Assembly: GCA_033807775.1 (NCBI GenBank)
Contig: CM066327.1
Span: 94,138,295-94,202,294 of the forward strand
Direction of reading: 5' to 3'
DNA length: 64,000 bases
Origin: Saussurea involucrata
Lineage: Eukaryota; Streptophyta; Magnoliopsida; Asterales; Asteraceae
Positions 1 to 9,372 of this stretch are shown here, piece by piece. The notes under the pieces are model-generated. The model did not search any database and was not told where the DNA came from. It worked only from the letters and a program-made list of their open reading frames with translations. Positions within the stretch are counted from its first letter, which is position 1; each line of letters starts with the position of its first letter. A program made the position numbers and the translations under genes.

Positions 1-1
1 A

Positions 2-3000
2 GCTAATCTTGACCAGGTAACCACACATGCTATTGGTTCACATCTCTTGGTGTCCAATATTGAAACAAACACCATGGACCTAGTGGTGGATCTTGAACAA
101 CCCATCCATACCCACTCAGAAGCATTTCAACATGCTACTGTTTCACACAAATCCGGGGAACCATCCCAAACTCATTTGGAGGGAGGTGATAAATCCCAAC
201 TTATTTTTCAACACATTGAGTCTGAATATCACAGTCCTATTCATATTGAGCCTGAAATTCCTTTTGACACTTGCACAGATCAGGAATTTCGTACTCCTGA
301 AACAACATTCATAGACATGCCTAATGTTGGGTGTCGAGGATTGGATGGAAGTCCTGGTGAGGTGAACATTACAAAAGCCTCATTCAAACGTGCATCTGTT
401 GTACAAGATGACTGTGTGTTATCTACAGGCCATGAGCTCTCTGGGCACATGAAAACTGGACCATCTGTTGGTTCAGGTTCACTGTTAGAAACTTCTGAAT
501 TTGAAAAGATTCAGAAACAAAACAAGGAGATGGGGGAAAAAGTAGAAAATTTGGAGAAGAGGATGGAGGATCTGAATGATGAGGTATCAGATTTGAAAAA
601 TGTGTTGGAGAAAAAGTTAATTTCTGTTGAAACCAAGGTAGATGATGTAAAGAAATCCTTGGATTCTCACAAAAAGGAGATCATGGATATAATGTCTGGT
701 TTTCAAAAAGATACGTTGAAACAAATGCAAGATATGCAGGATTCTATACTGAAAGCACTGAGTGTATCACTGGCTTCTACTTCAAAGCCTCTTGATCCTG
801 TTCCTATTGCAGAAGCTGAAGCTGAAGGTACTTCTAATCAGAACTTAAAAAGAAAGTTTGATGATAATGAGCCTCATGATCATCAAAAGGGGGAGAAAAG
901 ACAAAGGTTAAGTTCTGATGATGACATTGGCATAGAAGATTTTGAGATAGCAGACATGCACTTAGCCAATACAAAAAGTTCAGAAGATCAGACACAGGAA
1001 AATTTAAAGAAGATGATTCAGATAGTACAGCTTGACAGTTCAGATACAGAAGAAATGGAGTTGGGAAGTATTGATAGTAATGAATCAGATAAAACAGAGG
1101 AATTGAACTTGGATACTGAGATGGAAGAAAACTCAGATGAAACTGTAGCTATTGAGGAATCTGATTTGAGAATAGAAGAAATAGTGGAAAGTACAGTGGT
1201 AAACAGGTGTACAGATATTATGGTTTATAACAGTGAAAGGGAAATGGAGTCTGAATCAGAAGAAAGGAGGTTGAATGAAGATTTGATCAGAAGAATGCAT
1301 AATGAAGTAGTCAGAGCTTTGAGTGTTCAGAAAATTCATAAAGGAATAAAAGTGATAAGACCCATTGATCTAATGGGAGAAGAAGACAGAACTGTGGATT
1401 ACACTCAGGATTTTAAAGATGATTTTAGGTTTAACTTTTGTGATGAGTTAAATACAGAAGAAGAGTATGTGAAAGTGAAAGACTTCTTTATGCCTTCTGA
1501 ATATGTATTCAGAAAACCAATTGAGATTCCAAAGATTAAATTGCAAAGACTAGAAGAACCTGTGTGTGACTTCATTCTAGAGTTAAGTGATGTGCCATTA
1601 GCCAGACAATTTCATGATGATATTTTTCCTGAGGAAATATATGATAATCTCTACTACACAGAAGGAGAGTATGAGCTTTTGGAAAGTAACATTGATGGTT
1701 TTATGGATGACAGAGCTCAGATGGTCTACTCAGAAGCTTCTAACATGTTCAGAGTTCCTGACTCAAAACTGCATATTCAGAAAAGAATCGAGAAAGTTCT
1801 GATGTTTCAACAAGATGAATTCAATGGTTTAATGTTCGTTAGAATGGAAATACTGAAAGAAAGAAATACAAAGGTTTCCATGTCTACATTTGATTTTCAC
1901 AGATTGACTCTTGATGATCAGATCTTTCTAGTCAAGTTCTTTGCTAGCACTGAAGAAGCCTTGATAGAAATTGAATGCAGAAGACTTCTGGGTATTTATG
2001 TCAGAAATATATACTTGTATGACTTCCAGTTGGCTATCGAAGAAAGAAAAGAAAAGTGCAATCTGAGTTCTCCCACAAAGAAAACAGAAGTTGATCTGCA
2101 TGTGAAGGGTTTTGTGAATGTAGGAATGGAGACAGAAGGGTTCACATATATGGTTCACGAAAGACTTGAATTGTTCAGATTAAAAGAGTTGGTGAAGTAC
2201 AGTGATGCAACTCTGAATTGGTTGTTGATTAGAATGGAAGTAAGTGTGGATGCTGAAAAAGAGAGTTTAAAGAAGAGATGCATAAACTGTGTGAAGAGGA
2301 GGTTGGATTTTAGAAGAAAAATCAGAAACAGTAGTGAATGGTTGCTATCTGAGGTGAATCCCAAAAAGATTCTACATAATGATTTTGTGTTCCCAGCTGA
2401 GTATGAAGTGAATGAAATTTTGTCAGATGAAGTTGAAGAAGTTCAGGACACAACACCTCAGAATGTGCAGATAACTAATATTGACCAAGCTGAACAGTCT
2501 GAACCCAAAGAAGATGAAATATTCATTGATCTGAATGGATACTTTCTTGAATTTGATCTGCCTGAGTTTTTCAAACCAAAAGAAGTACAATTCTTGGATG
2601 TGTATTATGATAGGTCTAAGGAGACTCAGATCTGGTTGGCTGAAAAATCAAGATGTCTTGGCAAAACAAAGCAAGCCGTTTACTCAGATTTTCTAATCAC
2701 TGGAATCAGAGAATTGAAGGTTAAGAAATTCAGAAAGATGGAGTACTTATCCTTTGAAGTTTTGAGAGAAGATGGCAAGGTTTATTATTTTACTGATGCA
2801 GATTTTGAGAAACTGTCAGTGGTTGACTTCTACAGATTACACAGCTTTCTATGTTTTAAAGAGTCAAGTAAAGACAGAAATGAAAGGAAGGCAAGAAGTG
2901 TGGTGATTGAGGCCATGTTCTATATCTTAAGGTGGCATTGCTATACAGATTTCCAAATAGCTCTGTATTTGCAAAAGTCATGTGTTTATCTGGCAAATCC

Positions 3001-3346
3001 CAATACAGATCATGAGCAGAAAAAGGTGTTAAAGACTGGAAGTGTTCACAAGTATCCAGATCTGGGAGTATTTTTGAAGAACAAAAGTGGAAAGATCTTC
3101 TTCAGAGCAAAGGAAACTGCAAAATATTGTTCTGGAACTTTAAGGATCATAAAGCACAATTTGGAGAAAAAGATGCTGAAAGTAAAGGAAGCAAACATAA
3201 CTCAAGAAGCAATAAATCAGCAAGTTGAAGTTATTCAAGAAATTATTGACAAGATTGATAAGAGGCTTAATCTGAGGAATGTGCTACTTCAGAAAATTGT
3301 TCCTGCTCTGAAAGAATTAGATGATGCAAAGTTTAAGTTTATTTGA
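2..3346 (+). CDS. ORF3 (env-position protein) of A1, C-terminal part
   Basis: The frame is open from base 2 to the TGA at 3344-3346 (about 1,114 codons). It continues leftward out of the window, so the ATG at 47 is not the real start. It aligns with residues of roughly 445-1558 of the complete ORF3 in A3. Visible parts are a coiled coil (about 490-740), a basic NLS-like patch starting KRKFDD (about 845-900), an acidic region, and two related C-terminal modules (about 1830-2045 and 2740-2970), each with a strand, a DF..L..(D) motif and a later DFQ[LI]A motif. No signal peptide or membrane segment is visible in this part, which argues against a true envelope protein. The function is unknown. 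The copy is intact as far as it can be seen. Confidence 0.85.
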   Translation, partial: ANLDQVTTHAIGSHLLVSNIETNTMDLVVDLEQPIHTHSEAFQHATVSHKSGEPSQTHLEGGDKSQLIFQHIESEYHSPIHIEPEIPFDTCTDQEFRTPETTFIDMPNVGCRGLDGSPGEVNITKASFKRASVVQDDCVLSTGHELSGHMKTGPSVGSGSLLETSEFEKIQKQNKEMGEKVENLEKRMEDLNDEVSDLKNVLEKKLISVETKVDDVKKSLDSHKKEIMDIMSGFQKDTLKQMQDMQDSILKALSVSLASTSKPLDPVPIAEAEAEGTSNQNLKRKFDDNEPHDHQKGEKRQRLSSDDDIGIEDFEIADMHLANTKSSEDQTQENLKKMIQIVQLDSSDTEEMELGSIDSNESDKTEELNLDTEMEENSDETVAIEESDLRIEEIVESTVVNRCTDIMVYNSEREMESESEERRLNEDLIRRMHNEVVRALSVQKIHKGIKVIRPIDLMGEEDRTVDYTQDFKDDFRFNFCDELNTEEEYVKVKDFFMPSEYVFRKPIEIPKIKLQRLEEPVCDFILELSDVPLARQFHDDIFPEEIYDNLYYTEGEYELLESNIDGFMDDRAQMVYSEASNMFRVPDSKLHIQKRIEKVLMFQQDEFNGLMFVRMEILKERNTKVSMSTFDFHRLTLDDQIFLVKFFASTEEALIEIECRRLLGIYVRNIYLYDFQLAIEERKEKCNLSSPTKKTEVDLHVKGFVNVGMETEGFTYMVHERLELFRLKELVKYSDATLNWLLIRMEVSVDAEKESLKKRCINCVKRRLDFRRKIRNSSEWLLSEVNPKKILHNDFVFPAEYEVNEILSDEVEEVQDTTPQNVQITNIDQAEQSEPKEDEIFIDLNGYFLEFDLPEFFKPKEVQFLDVYYDRSKETQIWLAEKSRCLGKTKQAVYSDFLITGIRELKVKKFRKMEYLSFEVLREDGKVYYFTDADFEKLSVVDFYRLHSFLCFKESSKDRNERKARSVVIEAMFYILRWHCYTDFQIALYLQKSCVYLANPNTDHEQKKVLKTGSVHKYPDLGVFLKNKSGKIFFRAKETAKYCSGTLRIIKHNLEKKMLKVKEANITQEAINQQVEVIQEIIDKIDKRLNLRNVLLQKIVPALKELDDAKFKFI

Positions 3347-3347
3347 C

Positions 3348-3361
3348 AAAAAGGGGGAGAT
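3348..3361 (+). other. Polypurine tract of A1
   Basis: The tract AAAAAGGGGGAGAT lies directly between the ORF3 stop codon (ending 3346) and the first base of the 3' LTR (3362). It is the plus-strand DNA priming site of the element. ORF3 therefore ends only about 15 bases before the LTR, the same arrangement as in A3. Confidence 0.9.
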
Positions 3362-3849
3362 TGTTAGATCTGAAGTTTTGTCAATAAACCAAGTGTTGAA
3401 GATCTGATAAGAAGGTTCAGAAGTTCTGAGAAGAAGAGTCAGAAGTTCTGAGAAGAAGAGTCAGAGATCTGAGAAAGAGAAGTCAGAAGTTCTGAGAAGC
3501 GTGATCAGAAGAATGTTCAGAAGTTCTGAACTACCTGTTCAGAACTTATGACGAGTTTCGTTACTTAGTAATGTGTAAACTAATCAGGACACGTGTTTTG
3601 TTCTTATTAGTCTTTCTTATTTGTACTGTAGCTTTAATATATCCGTTACAGTATAAATAGAGTGGTTAGCACTACGTTGCTAACTGATTGATTTTCCCAT
3701 ATTACTTGTATTCATTCCTTGTAATCTTTGAGGTTATCTCTCTCTTAGATCTGTAATTCTGTGCATCATTGAATACAATTGGGCTTGATCATACAATTTC
3801 TCAATTACTTATTTCTATATTGATTGTAAGAATAGATCCTGCACTTTCA
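3362..3849 (+). repeat. 3' LTR of A1 (family A, 488 bp)
   Basis: The LTR begins TGTTAGATCTG and ends GCACTTTCA, the TG...CA ends of copia LTRs. It matches the A3 LTRs almost base for base. It holds a G-box CACGTG (3590-3595) and a TATA box TATAAATA (3652-3659), a normal promoter arrangement. Its first 200 bases are packed with the words TCAGA and TCTGA, often as near-palindromic TCAGAAGTTCTGA. Confidence 0.95.
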
Positions 3850-4229
3850 GACATGAAGTCAACAATTCTACTCCAATAGAAACCATCTACTAGCAATTAC
3901 ACACATAAATTGTAGAGGAATATACCTAAAATCACTTCCAAATATACCAAGTTTGAATCTTTTAGCCACAAACCCTTCCTTTCTCTTTTGGTCTCAAACA
4001 CACACACACACACTGAATTTTCTGGATATTTTGCTGTTGTGAAAATATCTTATTTAACTAAGTATTTATATTTTGACTTAATTTACCATTAAAGCTTAAA
4101 CTATCCAATAATGACCCAAAACACCCTTAAATTCTAACTTAACCCAAACTTACCCTAAACATTAATTATAGAGTTAACTAGATTTTAACGGAACTCGAAT
4201 TTAACTAACGAACTTACCTGGGTATTACA
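3850..4229 (-). repeat. Partial Ty3/gypsy-like LTR, outer piece
   Basis: Read on the minus strand this starts TGTAATACCCAGG at 4229 and carries an AT-rich TATA-like stretch (about 4060-4075, AATATAAATAC). It then runs to 3850, where A1 begins. The start resembles plant Ty3/gypsy LTRs. It may be a second LTR abutting or inserted in the one at 4230-4742, or an internal part of the same LTR. A short CA microsatellite lies at about 3996-4013. No gene is visible. Confidence 0.45.
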
Positions 4230-4742
4230 GCTAAAGTATTTCCAAGACATTTAGCCCATTTACAATCACAGGAATCATTCAAGTTCAATTACATAAACTT
4301 CGAAAGTGAGAATGAACTCACCTGATTTGAAGAACTCAGGGTCGATAACAAAACCAAATCAAGATTCAATTCTTCTTATTCCAAAACTGATTCAATAACC
4401 TAATTAAAAGACAAATTGAATCTGTGATTACAAATCTTTAAAGAAGTTGATCGGAGAAGATGATTGAAACCCTTACTGAAAGGAAACTCGGTCGTACTCT
4501 CTTCTCTCTCGGAAACCGACTTCACAGAATGAAATTAAGATATTTCTCAATTTCAACCGACTTTCAGATTTTATACATTAAATCTCACAATTTCACAAAT
4601 TAGCCCAAAAACAATGGCCAATTACACTTTGGACCCTTCAACATTAAATTATAACATAGCTTCCAAAAATCAACACCACTTACTAGAAATTAATATCCCC
4701 CATAATAACGTACATCAATCATGGAAAATTCGAGGTGTTACA
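4230..4742 (-). repeat. Ty3/gypsy 3' LTR (start) with PPT
   Basis: On the minus strand a purine-rich TTGGGGAGATT (about 4744-4755) is followed by TGTAACACCTCG, a typical start for a plant Ty3/gypsy LTR. A TATA-like TGTATAAAATC lies near 4570-4580. It follows directly on the gypsy integrase C-terminus (4757-5287), as a 3' LTR should. The left boundary is unclear: the sequence meets another LTR-like start at 4229. Confidence 0.6.
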
Positions 4743-4756
4743 AATCTCCCCAACTT

Positions 4757-5287
4757 GAAAGTGATTTCGTCCTCGAAATTAAAGTTTAGGTAAATAAGTG
4801 AGGATATTTATTCTTCATATCCTCTTATGCTTCCCACGTCATGTTTGCACCTCTATGATGTTTCCACTGTACTTTAACCATGACAACTTCTTTATGACGT
4901 AACTTCTTTGTCGTTCTTTCTAAAATTGCTTCCGGTTCCTCAACACAACGACTTTTCTCGTCCATTTTTTTTTTTCAGAAAGTGGTATAACATTTTCCTT
5001 TTCTGCCAGACTTCTTTGTAGATAGCAAACACGGAAGGTATTATGGATTCCTTCCCATTCGGGTGGAAGCTCTAACAGATAAGCTTGAAGTCCTACTCGT
5101 TTGGTTATGGTGAAAGGTCCAAGAAAACGAGGACTCAGTTTTCCACGCTTCCCAAATCTTATAATGCTTTTCTACGGGGATACCTTTAACATCACCCGCT
5201 CCCCAGCTTGAAATTCTTTAGGTCTACTTTTCCGATCTTGAGCTGCCTTCAAGTATTTCTGAATCTCCTTAACTTTATCAGCCGTTT
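4757..5287 (-). pseudogene. Ty3/gypsy integrase C-terminus and chromodomain-side region, broken
   Basis: Translation of the minus strand gives a recognisable Ty3/gypsy integrase C-terminal segment. It includes DKVKEIQKYLKAAQDR, FQAGERVMLKVSP, then RFGKRGKLSPRFLGPF and HNTFRVCYLQRSL. The Trp expected after the SP motif is a TAG stop (about 5176-5178). The reading frame meets its upstream part at 8820-8986 and is split by the composite insertion 5288-8819. This is an old, dead element that hosts the younger copia elements. Confidence 0.85.
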
Positions 5288-5582
5288 TGTTAGTCCATGA
5301 TCTTCAACAATTCAAGTATTATGTAACAATATGAGGTAGAAGAGGACTAATTATTTATTGGCAATGAAAATCTAATCTAGAGAGAACAATATGAGATTTA
5401 AGAGCTACATCTTGAATTATGAATTAATTAATTACAAACATACATGATAAGTCCTATTTATAGTTCCTTTCCCTTGTTACAACACTTAAGCCCAAGCCCA
5501 TTTACATATCCAAGCCCATTAGGCCCAAAGCCTTTACTTTACAAAACTTTTTAATATTTAAGACAACCTAAATGTCCTAACA
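5288..5582 (-). repeat. 3' LTR-like unit of region D (295 bp)
   Basis: The ends on the plus strand are TGTTAGTCC...GTCCTAACA. A TATA-like TATTTATA (minus-strand TATAAATA) lies at 5455-5462. It is followed at 5583-5596 by the minus-strand purine tract CTTTAGGGGGACAA, the place of a PPT next to a 3' LTR. No second copy is present in the window. Confidence 0.65.
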
Positions 5583-6964
5583 TTGTCCCCCTAAAGTTGC
5601 TCTTACTCATCATATTTTCAACCTTGAAAAACCAGATCCAATGTACTCCATAACCCCGACTAAGTGCACGAATAAAAACATCTTCAAAGTGTATGCATTC
5701 TTAGTGTAAAACAAAGAATCCGTCGTTGGACCACGAGTTGAGTAGGAATTCGTCTTAAGAACTTGATCCGAATTTGCTCGAAGGAGGAACGGTAAAAAAA
5801 ACACACGCTACTTGGTAGAGGTTTCGAGGAATCAAACACAAATCGATGTCGTCGAGAAGGATGTGTGACAAATGAAATGTAGGAGTGATGCCACACGAAT
5901 TTCGTTAGCAAAAATCTTAAAATTTAACCATACTAACGGAAATTGGACCAAAAATGTTAGAAAACTAACTGGTCACTAACTGGTCCAGTTAGTACTATTC
6001 ATCTCCATCACCAAAAAAAACCCATATTTACATACTGTTGAGTTTTGATTCATTTTTTTAGACTTGTCATCCAATCACCCTCCACTTGTTTTCTTTTCAT
6101 TCAATGATCATCAAGAATGAACTTTCATAAGAAAATATGGTCATGCAACTTGTGAAACCAACCATAGTAAAACATCAGTACACATCGATGAGATTTCAAC
6201 CTGAGAATTTCAACTTCTTTTCTCAACCAATTTCCACGTTCAAAACTACTTTCAATCACCTTCTTAGCCTTCATAGATCATCAAGCAAGAACTTTCATGA
6301 ACAATACGTGATCATGCAGCAAAATATTCATGTCGCCGTCGAATAACAGAATTTTCTGATGACCTAACCAACTTTTCCGACGAGTAAACTCCAACAACTC
6401 TGAAAGTTACGAATTCATGCTGGATTTTACGTCATTTTGTACCAAACAGATCGAAATGATAGAATGAGCAGATCTGTGGCAAAAATCCGACGAAAACTTG
6501 GATTTCCGGCAAAGACCATTTTTCCGACGAATAACTCCGGCGTGATGTGATTTTCTGATCTGTTAGCATCCAACAGCTCTAAAATTATGAATTCTTGCTG
6601 GATTTTCATGTTAATTGATTGCAAAAAGGTAATTGCATAAGGCAATGCATCTCGTCTTCTGAATCAAAATAAGGCATTGTTACCTGAAAAGGATTAAAAA
6701 TGATCATTGTCAGATACTTCGTGAGAAGTGAATTATGCACACACGATTAATCAGAGAAAAATACGATTAAAGTCAGAAAAAAATTCAAAATTAAAATTTG
6801 AATAACAAATTATAAAATTTGTCGTTCAAAAATTAATTCTGAAAAGTTAATGCGGAATACTGGACTTTAAATCGGCAAACCTGCAAAAGATAATAAAAAT
6901 GTATCAGTTTCGAGCAAATGCAGGTAAAAATTGATAAAACAGACAAAAAATGAAAAATTACAGA

Positions 6965-7320
6965 AAATAGGGACTAAAAATGACAAAATACGAAACTAAA
7001 ACGAAAAATACGGACTAAGAGTGTAAAAGACTAACACTTACATAAGATAAGGACTAAAAATGACAAAAGTCTAAAACTTAAGACTCAAAGGACTAAAAAT
7101 GAAAATTTCTAAAAGATAAAAGTCTAGGGACTAAAAGTGTAAAAATCTAAAACTTAAGTAGAAATACTAAATTTGCCAAAAAAAACTAAACTTAAACTAT
7201 AGGGGTTAAAAATGACACAAACTGAAAACTTAACTACAGGGACCAAACCTGCTAAATTCTAAACCTAACTAATGACTCTAACAGGGACTTAACGGAAAAA
7301 GGACTAAATTTGTCTAGATT
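6965..7320. repeat. Degenerate array of GGACTAAAAATGACA words
   Basis: Copies or near copies of GGACTAAAAATGACAAA occur at about 6971, 7051, 7090 and 7128, with weaker ones to 7320, roughly every 40-80 bases. They alternate with CTAAAACTTAA-type words. It reads like an old irregular tandem array, not a gene. Confidence 0.6.
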
Positions 7321-7559
7321 TTAACGGACTTAACGGCCGTCCGTTTATTCACTATTCATCCATCACCAAAGTTGAGTTTTGACGATCTGATGGATTTCAC
7401 TTTTCAAAATCTCTTTCATTTCTTAACCAAAACCAATGATTCTTGTTGCGTTTTAACCCTTAATCGACAACAAAACAAATGCAACTGAACAACATCGATC
7501 ATGCACGATTAAACAGTAGTTTAAAAACTTCCTCCGGCGAAGGTTTGTCCAACAAGTAA

Positions 7560-7835
7560 TTCTTATCGGACAACACTATGTACGACAGTTATGATCGACT
7601 GTATTGTCCGACTAGGAGGTTTTGTACGACAACCAGAGATGTCCGACAACTAAGAATCATCCGACTAGAATGCACGTCTGACAAACTTTAATCGTACAAA
7701 CTGGTATACGACAGTTATGAATATATTCGTTGTCCGAGAGTTATGAGCATTTAACGTCCGACAGTTATGAACAAGTCGTACAATGAGTGTCCGACAATTA
7801 TGAGTTATACGACAGTTATGATTCGTCCGACTAAG
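7560..7835. repeat. Cluster of CGACAGTTATGA words
   Basis: The word (T/A)CGACAGTTATGA or a one-base variant occurs at about 7583, 7708, 7757, 7790 and 7809, with related GTCCGACAA words between. Its position, near the 5' LTR of a minus-strand element, is like that of the GCGAAAAG repeat block in element C. Confidence 0.6.
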
Positions 7836-8487
7836 ATGAACACCGGCGATGAAATCTGCAGAATCCGGCGAGAGTCGGGCAATAACGTTTTTCCGGCGAA
7901 CAACTTTTCAACACCTAAAACTTGCTGTTTTCTTGCTTATTTTCAAATCAGAACATTGTTTTATGATGGAAAACACAAATCGAATTGATTTGTGGAACAC
8001 AACCGATCAAAAAATACATCTAATATGCAAGATCGATCAAAACCTCAAAAGACCTTCGATGAACATCTTTCTGACGAATTTGAAAACTTTCAAACATCAG
8101 ATTTGTTAATGTAGTGACAACTCTGAACTCATCAAATTGTTCCAAGACATTAACAAAAATGATCTGTTATATCAAACAGTTAAGGAATCTAACAACAAAC
8201 TTCAAATTTTAAAATCAAACCAAAACTGAAAAAAATATCGATGAACACTTTGTATAATTTTGATTTTTCAAAAATTGATTTTGTTGTTTGAATTCAAATC
8301 AAAGTTATACAAAATGGTTCAAATCACAAACATAACAATTTTCAGTAAGCGGACCAAATCAAAACACAATCAAAATTCCAAGTTCTTGAAGATTTTTCAA
8401 GAAAAATCTCAAAAACTCAAGAACTCATCAATTTCTTCAAAAATTGACAAAACTTTCTTCAATTTGTGCATAATCTGATTTGATTAA

Positions 8488-8819
8488 GCTCTGATACCAC
8501 TTGTGATCCCAGATCTAATCAAGTAACAATGTAAGAATCATGATCTTCTTCATAGAATAGGGAAAGAATACAAAGATTTGAATGAGACCCCCTTTGTCTC
8601 TCTAAACTCTCTCTCCAGGTTGTCAACCCTCTCACTTTACAATCTCAAGTATACAATGACAACTACTCTCATTTCTATTACAAGGTATCTATTTATACCT
8701 TTGACTCTCTCATTTAATACATTGACTTTGACCCTTTAACACCCTTACTTTGACTTTGACAAATACATTTGACTCTTACAATTAAACATTAAATCTTGAA
8801 TACATTTTATGCACTAACA
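8488..8819 (-). repeat. PBS and 5' LTR of region D (LTR 318 bp)
   Basis: The plus strand reads GCTCTGATACCACT at 8488-8501, the complement of the usual tRNA-iMet primer site. The LTR follows at 8502-8819 (TGTGATCCC...GCACTAACA). A TATTTATA (8690-8697) is the minus-strand TATA box. The last bases resemble those of the element C LTR (TGCACTAACA), so the two may be distant relatives. Confidence 0.75.
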
Positions 8820-8986
8820 ATTGTTGCACAATTTTAGGACCAACAATTTGATTTTCTCTAGCTTCCAACCAACATATCAGAGTCTTACACTTTCGTCCAT
8901 ATAAAGCTTCGAAATGTGCTCTTCCGGTACTGGAATGATAACTATTGTTATACGCAAACTCCACTAAGGGTAAATGCGTATCCCAT
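8820..8986 (-). pseudogene. Ty3/gypsy integrase core fragment
   Basis: The minus strand encodes WDTHLPLVEFAYNNSYHSS followed by ALYGRKCKTLICWLEARENQ, a signature stretch of plant Ty3/gypsy integrase just upstream of the piece at 4757-5287. At its right end it is cut by the LTR of B2; the five bases CCCAT (8982-8986) are the expected left target-site copy. The rest of the gypsy pol is not in the window. Confidence 0.9.
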
Positions 8987-9372
8987 TATTGATCCAAACC
9001 CTTCAGTGATTTGATGATGACCCTTAGAATCACTTACTGAAAATTGTAAGTAAACAATATGTATCAGTGTTTCACCATCTATGAAAATATACTAAGTCTG
9101 TTTAGTATCGCTGATGGGAAACATATGCTCTTTAAATTAAGTAAGTGATAAATGTACATCAGCGAGATCTGAGTATGTTCAGTATCGCTGATGATCGCTG
9201 AGTGCTCATCATGTAATTGTTTGCTTATGATCCCTGAAGACAAGATTCGCGACAATAGAGTTCAAAGCTAAGATCGAAGACCAAGGTGACGAACAAGTGA
9301 ATAAGTCTACCTATGACCTGATGCGGATATCAGCGAAGCCAAGACTTGTCCAATTTACGCGATGTTTCAAGT
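8987..9372 (+). repeat. B2 5' LTR, first part
   Basis: This matches the start of the family-B LTR (TATTGATCCAAACCC, with the terminal TG mutated to TA) and continues collinearly to 9372. There B1 has inserted. The remainder of the same LTR resumes at 27708. It is clearly more diverged from the B1 LTRs than those are from each other. Confidence 0.88.
9368..9372 (+). other. Target-site duplication of B1 (left copy)
   Basis: The sequence CAAGT immediately precedes the TG of the B1 5' LTR and is repeated directly after the CA of its 3' LTR (27708-27712). This fixes the limits of B1. Confidence 0.95.

Larger units (their letters stand above)
1..3849 (+). mobile_element. A1: 3' part of family-A Ty1/copia retrotransposon
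   Basis: This is the right-hand end of a Sirevirus-like copia element whose gag, pol and 5' LTR lie left of the window. It contains the C-terminal two thirds of ORF3, a PPT directly after the ORF3 stop, and a complete 3' LTR. The sequence is closely similar throughout to the complete element A3 on the other strand (41886-55108). The five bases after the LTR (GACAT, 3850-3854) should be the right-hand target-site copy; the left copy is outside the window. The flanking DNA is a Ty3/gypsy-like LTR, so A1 probably inserted into that LTR. Confidence 0.93.
5583..8487. other. Interior of region D without recognisable genes
   Basis: No gag, protease, integrase or RT motif is seen on either strand; the open frames are short and look like chance. 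The stretch holds an imperfect duplication at about 6370-6430 and 6530-6620 (shared core ATGCTGGATTTT or TTGCTGGATTTT). It also holds a degenerate array around GGACTAAAAATGACAAA (6965-7320) and a cluster of CGACAGTTATGA-like words (7560-7835). A partly similar context follows two stretches containing CTATTCAT and CCATCACCAAA (about 5995 and 7350). Confidence 0.55.
5288..8819 (-). mobile_element. Composite copia-like insertion in gypsy integrase (region D)
   Basis: The segment begins with an LTR-like unit (5288-5582) followed by a PPT-like tract, and ends with a PBS and another LTR (8502-8819). Both are in minus orientation, as expected for one element with its 5' LTR on the right. However, the two LTRs are not recognisably copies of each other, and no clean 5-bp duplication is seen (CGTTT left, ATTGT right). 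It is probably a recombinant or two nested elements. No gag or pol was recognised in the 2.9-kb interior, so it is non-autonomous or deleted. Confidence 0.6.

Noticed and set aside
5610..8478. Small open frames in region D as genes
   Set aside because: 60-86 codons, no recognisable motif, A/T-driven and overlapping on both strands.
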